Below, piece after piece: positions 7,869 through 13,874 of a stretch of DNA of 13,874 nucleotides. Both the position numbers and the translations under genes were made by a program. Within the stretch, counting starts at the first letter, position 1. The number at the start of each line of letters is the position of its first letter. This DNA comes from an uncultured Flavobacteriia bacterium (lineage in GTDB: Bacteria > Bacteroidota > Bacteroidia > Flavobacteriales_D > Crocinitomicaceae), in NCBI GenBank assembly GCA_903928365.1, contig CAIYQV010000117.1, forward strand, positions 1 through 13,874, in the 5' to 3' direction. The notes beneath the pieces are model-generated. The model saw only the letters and a list, made by a program, of their open reading frames with translations. It had not been told where the DNA came from and did no database searches.

Positions 7869-7995
7869 TTTTAGGCGGTAATTTTCAATCCCAGAAGGGA
7901 CCTCACGAAAATAGTTATTTTTATCAACCCTGTGCAGCTGAAGAAGCATTGCTTGTACACCAAAATGCATTATTTTAGTCACAAACTTTACCGGA
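7869..7995. promoter_or_regulatory. Divergent intergenic region expected to hold two promoters
   Basis: These 127 bp separate the leftward oxidoreductase/M16 operon from the rightward T9SS cargo/M42 pair, so both transcription starts should lie here. Partial matches to the Bacteroidota -7 box TAnnTTTG are TATTTTCG on the minus strand (7913-7906) and TATTTTAG on the plus strand (7971-7978). Neither has a TTG/TTTG -33 box at the usual distance: the nearest TTG is 11 bp away on the minus strand and 15 bp away on the plus strand. A small perfect inverted repeat, AAGCA-T-TGCTT, sits between them (7944-7954). The promoter role is inferred from gene orientation. Confidence 0.45.
7944..7954. repeat. 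Short inverted repeat in the divergent promoter region
   Basis: AAGCA at 7944-7948 and TGCTT at 7950-7954 are exact reverse complements around a single T. An 11-bp palindrome in a short region between two divergent genes could be an operator half-site pair. Five-base arms also arise by chance, and no regulator gene is in the window. This is a weak candidate. Confidence 0.2.
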
Positions 7996-10900
7996 ATGAT
8001 CCGAACTTTCTTTTTGACCCTTACCGGCATGCTTGCCTTTTTAGCTATGGCTCAGGAGATCGATCATCCACATGATCAGCGTTTTGCCTTTCAGGAGAAT
8101 AAAGGGCAATGGCCCAACGAGGTTCTTTTCAAAGCACCATTTGCTGGAGGAAATCTATGGATCCAACAAAACAAGCTCCTTTTTCATCTGCAGGATCTTT
8201 CGGCCTTACGTGAAATTCATGATCATCCCGGAGAGAGTAAGCGGGAGCCAAAAATCCGTCAAACCATCGTTCATCTCAATTTTGAAGGTTCGAATGAAGT
8301 GCAAGTGGTTGAAAAGGAACAGCCTTCAACGTATTATTACAATTATTTTGTTGGAAATGATCCCGACCGCTGGGCTTCGGATGTACATGCGTATCAAGAG
8401 GCATATTTGCGAGAGTTATATGATGGGATTGATCTAAAACTCCTGGAGGACAAATGGCATTTGAAGTACGAGTTCCATGTGCAACCGGGAGCAAAAGCAG
8501 ATCAGATTCGAATGAATTACGCAGGTCAGCGAAATGTGCGTTTGGACGGTTCAGGAAATTTACTCATTGATACGGAGTTGGGACAGATCATCGAGCAAAA
8601 GCCGTATGCTTATCAGATCATTCACGGAAACGTGGTTGAGGTACCTTGCTCCTTTTTGTTAAACAAGGAGAAACTGTCGTTCCAATTAGGTAAATACGAC
8701 CCTGCATTTCAGCTCATCATTGACCCTGTGCTCGTTTTTGCGACCTACTCCGGATCAGTAACAGACAACTTTGGAATGACAGCAACTTACGGCTATGATG
8801 GCACGGCGTACTCTGCAGGAACAGTGTTCGGAAATGCCTATCCGATGCCTGATAATCAGGCGTTCGATGTTGGGTCTAATTTCACAGTTCCTGTGAATCC
8901 AACCTACGGGATCACAGATGTATTTATTTCCAAGTACAGTCAGGACGGCAGTTCGATGCAATGGGCGACCTACCTGGGGGGAGGGGGTCAGGATCAGGGT
9001 TCAGAGACCGCACACAGTTTGATCTGCGATAAACAAAATAATTTATACGTCTACGGAGCCACCTCCAGTACTGATTTTCCGATGGTGAATGGCTATCAGA
9101 CTACTCATGCAGGTGGTGTGGCCAATGCCGACTTCTATTACAACGGAGTTTATTTCACCAACCAGGGGACGGACATTTATGTGGCTAAGCTAAGTGCAAA
9201 CGGACATAACCTGTTGGCTTCAACCTATATGGGTGGAAGTTCAAATGATGGGGTCAACACTAAAGTAACATCAGGGACCTACAGTTCGGTAGCTGCATAC
9301 GATTCATTGACATCAAACTACGGTGATCAGTTCAGAGGAGAGATCATGCTGGATTCAGTTGGGAATTGCATTGTGGCATCGTGCAGCAGATCTACTAATT
9401 TCCCGGTTCTTAATGCCTTTCAGCCTACCAATTCTGGGATGCAGGATGGCGTCGTATTCAAACTTACTTCTGATTTGTCTACATTGATGTGGTCCAGTTA
9501 CTATGGAGGAAGCAACAACGACGCTTGTTATTCTGTCAAGATCGACTCCAGTGCGAACATTGTCTTTGCAGGGGGTACCAGTTCAACCAATTTGAGTGGA
9601 ACTGTAGGTTCATGGCAGCCCGCATACAACGGTGGAAAAACGGATGGATTTGTGGTGAAATTGAATCCCTCAGCTGCGACGATCACAAAGGCTTCATATA
9701 TTGGAACACCCAATTACGATCAAAGTTTTTTTGTTGAAATTGACCGAAATGACAATGTTTTCCTCGTAGGACAGTCAACAGTGGGGCAGTTTCCCGTGAA
9801 CAATGCTGCCTTTGTCAATCCGGGAAGTAGTCAGTATGTGATCAAGCTTGATCCTACCTTGTCAACGAATCTCAATTCAACGGTTTTCGGAAACGGAGGT
9901 GCATCCGCAAATATTTCTCCTTCTGCTTTTCTTGTCGATATCTGCGGAAACATGTATATCTCCGGATGGGGAGCAAACATTTTACAGAGCGTCGCCCTGA
10001 CGGGGATGCCGGTGACGTCGAATGCATTCCAGCAAAACCCTGCGAACGGTTTCGATTTTTATTTATTAGTGATCGATAAATCGTTCAATTCAATGTTGTA
10101 CGGCTCTTACTTAGGGGGAGCTCAGGCACGTGAACACGTGGATGGTGGAACATCTCGTTTTGATAAAAATGGGGTGGTGTATCAATCTGTATGTGGAGGA
10201 TGTGGTGGATTTTCGGATTTCCCGACAACACCGGGTGCATGGTCAAATGATAATTTAAGTACCAACTGTAATAACATCGTATTCAAATTTGATTTTCAGT
10301 TGATACCTAATGCGCAGTTTACGGCAGATCAAACACTTGGCTGTGCTACCTTTAGTGTTACCCTGGATAATTTCTCTACGGAATCGGATTCCTATGTTTG
10401 GGATTTTGGTAATGGGGATACCACTTCCATTATTTTCAATCCGGTTGTAACCTACAATACACCTGGAATTTATGATATCTATTTATACGTTACGGACAGT
10501 GTTTGCCTATTGACGGATACCGCACAGATCACGATTACGGTGACAGACTCCTTGCAGATCTCCGCGGGTTCAGATATTGAATTGTGTGCGCCGGTGCCTG
10601 TTCAGATGACAGCTGATTCCCAAGGTACGGCGGATTATTTTGTTTGGTCAACATCCCCCGATTTCAGTGACACGCTGAACACTGACCTGACCGATTCTGT
10701 GTTGAATATCACCCCTTCCGGTTCAACCGTATTTTATGTAATGGCGGGTAATGCGGGTTGCTATCAGGTAGATAGTGTGGTGGTGAATTTCATCAGTTCA
10801 GCCATACTTTTGAGTGGTACAGATTCGATTTGCATTGGAGAAACAGCACAGCTCCTTGCCACCAATTCAAGTACATCTTTCACATTTACCTATGACTGGG

Positions 10901-11568
10901 CACCAGATTCGTTAATCGTTTCGGGTGGAGCGGCATCGCAAGTAACGGTTCAACCTACGGTTTCTCAATACATTTATGTCACGGCTTCTGCATCCAATGG
11001 GTGTGTAGTGACCGACTCTATTTTTGTGGCGGTTGGTACCTTACCGTCCGGTTCTGTCATCGCAAGTGCTTCTGAATACAATGTGCCTGTGGGGACCACC
11101 GTTACACTTAGTGGACAACCATCAGGATTAGTGAGTTATGAATGGTTGCCACCAACAGCAGTCTCAAATCCTTCCATGCAAAGTACGACGGCAAATATTT
11201 TGCAGAATACCCTGTTCACACTCACAGTGAGTGATGGAGTCTGTGAAAAATCAGATACGGTATTGGTGAAGGTGTTTACATCTATCTGCGGTGAACCCTT
11301 CATCTTTGTTCCAAACGCATTTTCTCCGAATGGAGATAATGAGAATGACGTGCTGTTTGTGAGAGGTCAATTGATCGAAGGAATGCTTTTCCGGGTGTTT
11401 GACCGATGGGGTGAAATGGTATTTGAGTCCACTGACAGAACAATTGGCTGGGATGGCACCTTCCGTGGGAAACAGCTCGATCCGGATGTGTACGATTATT
11501 ACCTGAAAGCAGTTTGTATAGACGGGGCAGAATCTATTATTAAAGGGAATATTACCTTAATGAGGTGA
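7996..11568 (+). CDS. Large T9SS cargo protein: DUF7948-like N-terminus, SBBP beta-propeller repeats, PKD domain, gliding-motility-type C-terminal sorting domain
   Basis: A 1190-residue exported protein. Residues 1-19 form a signal peptide (cleavage likely at AMA|Q). An N-terminal domain (about 25-245) begins FQENKGQWP, the hallmark start of the domain that precedes SBBP repeats in Bacteroidota. Residues about 247-770 hold repeated SBBP-type blades with YLGG/YMGG/YYGG motifs and recurring phrases of the F-V-V-K-L type, including the VCGGCGG element (C733, C736). A PKD domain spans about 771-851 (VWDFGNGDTT). Ig-like sandwich regions follow to about 1095. Residues 1102-1190 are a canonical CHU_C/type B sorting domain (PNAFSPNGDNEND, FDRWG, GWDG, final LMR). 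It should be exported by the T9SS to the surface or medium. Codons 328-331 use a G6-A-G5 tract. The likely role is surface adhesion or a structural layer; the ligand is unknown. Confidence 0.92.
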   Translation: MIRTFFLTLTGMLAFLAMAQEIDHPHDQRFAFQENKGQWPNEVLFKAPFAGGNLWIQQNKLLFHLQDLSALREIHDHPGESKREPKIRQTIVHLNFEGSNEVQVVEKEQPSTYYYNYFVGNDPDRWASDVHAYQEAYLRELYDGIDLKLLEDKWHLKYEFHVQPGAKADQIRMNYAGQRNVRLDGSGNLLIDTELGQIIEQKPYAYQIIHGNVVEVPCSFLLNKEKLSFQLGKYDPAFQLIIDPVLVFATYSGSVTDNFGMTATYGYDGTAYSAGTVFGNAYPMPDNQAFDVGSNFTVPVNPTYGITDVFISKYSQDGSSMQWATYLGGGGQDQGSETAHSLICDKQNNLYVYGATSSTDFPMVNGYQTTHAGGVANADFYYNGVYFTNQGTDIYVAKLSANGHNLLASTYMGGSSNDGVNTKVTSGTYSSVAAYDSLTSNYGDQFRGEIMLDSVGNCIVASCSRSTNFPVLNAFQPTNSGMQDGVVFKLTSDLSTLMWSSYYGGSNNDACYSVKIDSSANIVFAGGTSSTNLSGTVGSWQPAYNGGKTDGFVVKLNPSAATITKASYIGTPNYDQSFFVEIDRNDNVFLVGQSTVGQFPVNNAAFVNPGSSQYVIKLDPTLSTNLNSTVFGNGGASANISPSAFLVDICGNMYISGWGANILQSVALTGMPVTSNAFQQNPANGFDFYLLVIDKSFNSMLYGSYLGGAQAREHVDGGTSRFDKNGVVYQSVCGGCGGFSDFPTTPGAWSNDNLSTNCNNIVFKFDFQLIPNAQFTADQTLGCATFSVTLDNFSTESDSYVWDFGNGDTTSIIFNPVVTYNTPGIYDIYLYVTDSVCLLTDTAQITITVTDSLQISAGSDIELCAPVPVQMTADSQGTADYFVWSTSPDFSDTLNTDLTDSVLNITPSGSTVFYVMAGNAGCYQVDSVVVNFISSAILLSGTDSICIGETAQLLATNSSTSFTFTYDWAPDSLIVSGGAASQVTVQPTVSQYIYVTASASNGCVVTDSIFVAVGTLPSGSVIASASEYNVPVGTTVTLSGQPSGLVSYEWLPPTAVSNPSMQSTTANILQNTLFTLTVSDGVCEKSDTVLVKVFTSICGEPFIFVPNAFSPNGDNENDVLFVRGQLIEGMLFRVFDRWGEMVFESTDRTIGWDGTFRGKQLDPDVYDYYLKAVCIDGAESIIKGNITLMR
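8976..8987 (+). repeat. Interrupted poly-G tract (G6-A-G5) inside the coding sequence
   Basis: Eleven of twelve bases are G, encoding the Gly run after ATYL at residues 328-331 of the large cargo protein. The glycines belong to the SBBP repeat motif, but most other blades encode theirs with mixed GGA/GGT/GGG codons. Poly-G tracts are prone to slipped-strand mispairing, so this could be a site of on/off variation. Further G runs follow (8991-8992, 8997-8999), so a G-quadruplex is also possible. Only the tract itself is seen; variation is inference. Confidence 0.45.
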
Positions 11569-11598
11569 TTTACGAATCACAATTCAATCAAATTAGAC

Positions 11599-12678
11599 AT
11601 GAAAAAAATTATTACTACAAAATCGGAGAAGTTCCTTCAACTGTATTTAAATAATCCGAGTCCAACGGGATTTGAATCGGATGGTCAGCGTATGTGGCTG
11701 GATTACATTAAACCTTATATCGACGAGTATTTTACAGATAACTACGGTTCGGTGGTTGGTGTGATCAATCCTGGTGCGGAATATAAAGTAGTGATTGAGG
11801 CACATGCAGATGAGATCTCCTGGTTTGTTCATTACATTACCAAGGATGGATTTATTTATTTGCGTCGAAACGGTGGTTCTGATCACATGATCGCACCATC
11901 CAAGCGAGTCAATATCCATACAGACAAAGGTGTTGTAAAAGCCGTATTTGGTTGGCCTGCAATCCATATGCGTCAGCAGAAAGAAGAAACTCCAAGTATG
12001 AAGAACATTTTTCTGGACTGTGGATGTGATTCCAAAGAAGCAGTGGAAAAGCTGGGTGTGCATGTAGGTTGTGTTGTGACATTTGAAGATGAATTCATGA
12101 TCCTGAATAAAAATCGCTATGTGGGTAGAGCACTTGACAATAGGGTAGGCGGATTCATGATCGCAGAGGTTGCTCGACTTTTGAAAGAACAAAAGGTTAA
12201 ACTACCTTTTGGATTGTACATCGTTAATTCCGTCCAGGAAGAGGTGGGATTGCGCGGAGCTGAAATGATTGCACGAAAGATCAAGCCGGATGTCGCGATC
12301 ATAACGGATGTATGCCATGATACGCATACACCCATGGTGGATAAGATCGAGAACGGCGATCAGAAATCGGGTGATGGTCCGGTTTTGACCTATGGTCCGG
12401 CGGTACAAAATAACCTCCTAAAACTAATCATTGAAACAGCCAAAAAGAACAAAATTCCTTTCCAGCGTGCAGCTGCTTCCAGAGCTACAGGAACAGATAC
12501 CGATGCGTTTGCGTATTCGAATGAAGGAGTGACCAGTGCATTGATTTCTTTACCGCTGCGCTATATGCATACTACGGTCGAAATGGTGCGAAAAGAGGAT
12601 GTGGAAGAAACGATCCGTTTGATTTTTGAATCCGTTCAATCTATTAAGAAAGGACAGGATTTCAGATATTTCAACTAA
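11599..12678 (+). CDS. M42 family metallo-aminopeptidase (FrvX/TET-like)
   Basis: A 359-residue cytosolic di-metal aminopeptidase, the usual M42 length. All expected metal and catalytic residues can be placed: H69 and D71 in EAHADEI, D180 in GRALDNRVGG (bridging metal ligand), E214/E215 in SVQEEVGLRGA (catalytic base and ligand), D237 in ITDVCHD, and H324 in RYMHTTVEMV. Known family members assemble into tetrahedral dodecamers that trim short peptides produced by other proteases. The first motif reads HAD rather than the common HMD, leaving the ligands intact. No signal peptide is present. The gene starts 30 bp after the large T9SS cargo gene, with no hairpin between them, so co-transcription is likely. 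Older annotations call such proteins endoglucanase or cellulase M; the peptidase assignment is better supported by the motifs. Substrate preference cannot be read from sequence. Confidence 0.93.
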   Translation: MKKIITTKSEKFLQLYLNNPSPTGFESDGQRMWLDYIKPYIDEYFTDNYGSVVGVINPGAEYKVVIEAHADEISWFVHYITKDGFIYLRRNGGSDHMIAPSKRVNIHTDKGVVKAVFGWPAIHMRQQKEETPSMKNIFLDCGCDSKEAVEKLGVHVGCVVTFEDEFMILNKNRYVGRALDNRVGGFMIAEVARLLKEQKVKLPFGLYIVNSVQEEVGLRGAEMIARKIKPDVAIITDVCHDTHTPMVDKIENGDQKSGDGPVLTYGPAVQNNLLKLIIETAKKNKIPFQRAAASRATGTDTDAFAYSNEGVTSALISLPLRYMHTTVEMVRKEDVEETIRLIFESVQSIKKGQDFRYFN

Positions 12679-12763
12679 CTTCGGTAAGAATACAAGGATG
12701 GTCTGATTTATTAGAATGTTTTTGTATAATGAATTACCTTACTTTGACTTTAAAATTTATTTC
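12679..12763 (+). promoter_or_regulatory. AT-rich intergenic region with a weak promoter candidate
   Basis: These 85 bp lie between the M42 gene and the next secreted protein. TTACTTTG at 12739-12746 differs by one base from the Bacteroidota -7 consensus TAnnTTTG. A TTTTTG at 12719-12724 lies 14 bp upstream, shorter than the usual 17-23 bp spacing to a -33 box. No stem-loop terminator is visible. A separate promoter for the last gene is plausible but unproven. Confidence 0.3.
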
Positions 12764-13874
12764 ATGAAAAAGAATACACTATTAATTGGATTATTACTCG
12801 TCGGTTCGAGTGCCTTCGGTCAGCTTTTCTCGGATGACTTCGAATCCTACAATACAGGCGCAGTTGGACCACAAAGTACCTCTTGGACTACCTGGAGCGG
12901 AACAGAAGGGGGAGCAGAAGAAGGAATTGTTTCTACAGCGCAAGCGAGCTCTGGAACGAAATCAATATACCTCAATTCGACAGCATCTGGAGGTGGACCT
13001 CAGGATTGTGTGTTAAGTTTTGGGTCAGTATACAATGATGGGGTATTTACATATCAGTCTGATCTTTATGTTTCTGCAGGTAAATCTGCCTATTTTAATT
13101 TTCAGGCAGTCAATCCGATTGGTACCACATGGGCTCTGAATGTGAACATGGCCAATGGGATGTTAACCATTGACGATGGAGCAACAGCTGATCTTGCAGT
13201 GGGGTCATTTACACATGCCTCTTGGTTTACCTTGCGAATTGAAGCAAATCTGACCTTAGGTATTTGGGAGGCTTTTGTTGATGGAACTTCCATAGGAGTT
13301 TGGCAAAATAGTGTGAATTCGTTGGCCTCAGTTGACTTGTTCCCTCTTCAGGGAAGTCAGTTCTATGTCGATGATGTAAGTTTTGATCATCAGCCGTATA
13401 CGATTCAGAACCTCAACGCTGCAATGGCGGGTTTGAATATAGGGGGAAACATAGCTACTCAAACAGTTACTCCAACAGCTACAATTGTAAACGCAGGTTC
13501 TACAGCTATTACTGATTTTAATGTAGTCCTGGATTACAATGGGGTACAAACACCTCAATCCGTTTCAGGTCAGAATATAGCATCTCTGGCAAGTTACACG
13601 GTTACTTTCCCTAGTGTAACACTGTCAGCTGGATCTTTGCCTGCTTCAATTTCGATCGTTGATGTGAATGGTGTGTCTGATGATAATCAAACAGATGATA
13701 CGATCGCCATCACGGTGAATCCTGTTGTTCCTGCTCCTGGCAAAATGGTTGTAGGAGAAGAAGGTACTGGTACGTGGTGTCAATGGTGCCCGAGAGGAGC
13801 CGTATTCATGGATCGTTTTGAGCAGCAATATGGAAACTTCTGGGCAGGTATCGCTGTTCACAATGCTGATCCAA
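12764..13874 (+). CDS. Secreted protein with lectin-like N-terminus and Omp28-type thioredoxin-like domain, partial (C-terminus off the window)
   Basis: This frame is open from the ATG at 12764-12766 to the right edge, giving 370 complete codons. Residues 1-19 form a signal peptide (MKKNTLLIGLLLVGSSAFG|Q). Residues about 21-208 look like a concanavalin/LamG-type beta-sandwich (DDFESYN at the start, FYVDDVSFDH at the end, a familiar pattern in Bacteroidota secreted proteins). Residues about 215-318 resemble a CARDB-like sandwich (TATIVNAGSTAITDF). From about 325 a thioredoxin-like domain begins, with W338-C339-Q-W-C342-P in GTGTWCQWCPRG, close to the motif of Omp28-related outer-membrane proteins. 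Full-length relatives often end in a T9SS type A sorting domain, which would lie beyond the edge. The CXXC suggests redox activity or a structural disulfide. Family placement is fairly sure; function is not known. Confidence 0.8.
   Translation, partial: MKKNTLLIGLLLVGSSAFGQLFSDDFESYNTGAVGPQSTSWTTWSGTEGGAEEGIVSTAQASSGTKSIYLNSTASGGGPQDCVLSFGSVYNDGVFTYQSDLYVSAGKSAYFNFQAVNPIGTTWALNVNMANGMLTIDDGATADLAVGSFTHASWFTLRIEANLTLGIWEAFVDGTSIGVWQNSVNSLASVDLFPLQGSQFYVDDVSFDHQPYTIQNLNAAMAGLNIGGNIATQTVTPTATIVNAGSTAITDFNVVLDYNGVQTPQSVSGQNIASLASYTVTFPSVTLSAGSLPASISIVDVNGVSDDNQTDDTIAITVNPVVPAPGKMVVGEEGTGTWCQWCPRGAVFMDRFEQQYGNFWAGIAVHNADP

Noticed and set aside
7869..8030. Longer start for the oxidoreductase at 8030
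   Set aside because: The extra 54 residues do not match the family N-terminus and would overlap the signal-peptide-encoding start of the divergent gene at 7996. The ATG at 7868 gives the standard N-terminus.
8740..10280. Tandem DNA repeats in the SBBP region
   Set aside because: The repetition is at protein-motif level (YLGG and similar blades). The nucleotide sequences have diverged, with no long exact repeat visible.

Overview
The window looks like chromosomal DNA of a Bacteroidota, most likely a Flavobacteriales-type bacterium. The main evidence is two giant secreted proteins that end in the gliding-motility-associated (CHU_C, type B) sorting domain of the type IX secretion system (T9SS). 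AT-rich leaders without clear Shine-Dalgarno sequences and moderate GC content fit this. The placement is inferred from protein families; no rRNA or other taxonomic marker is present. No tRNA, rRNA, CRISPR array, transposase or prophage gene was seen.

Left part, minus strand (1-986). The window opens inside a small secreted beta-barrel-like protein (start at 385, C-terminus beyond the edge). Upstream of it lies a two-gene type II toxin-antitoxin module (antitoxin 986-753, RelE/ParE-like toxin 756-457) joined by an ATGA overlap.

Middle, minus strand (7868-1075). Four tightly spaced genes form a probable operon, in transcription order: an FMN-dependent nitronate monooxygenase/FabK-like oxidoreductase, a catalytic M16 zinc peptidase, a non-catalytic M16 partner, and a 1096-residue fibronectin-III-rich T9SS cargo protein. 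The two M16 proteins are complementary. The first has the zinc motif but lacks the conserved Arg/Tyr pair, and the second has the reverse, so an obligate heterodimer is likely.

Right part, plus strand (7996-13874). A 127-bp divergent region separates the two arms. Rightward runs a 1190-residue T9SS cargo protein (N-terminal DUF7948-like region, SBBP beta-propeller repeats, PKD domain, CHU_C domain). It is followed after 30 bp by an M42 aminopeptidase with all metal ligands in place. The window ends inside a secreted protein with a lectin-like N-terminus and a WCxWC thioredoxin-like domain of the Omp28 type.

Overall the region combines exported, surface-directed proteins with cytosolic peptidases. 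I did not find convincing evidence of an undescribed system. The points most worth a second look are the split-function M16 pair, the interrupted G-tract in the large cargo gene, the Omp28-like CXXC protein at the right edge, and the unclassified antitoxin. The window is gene-dense, and no gap without a gene exceeds 130 bp.
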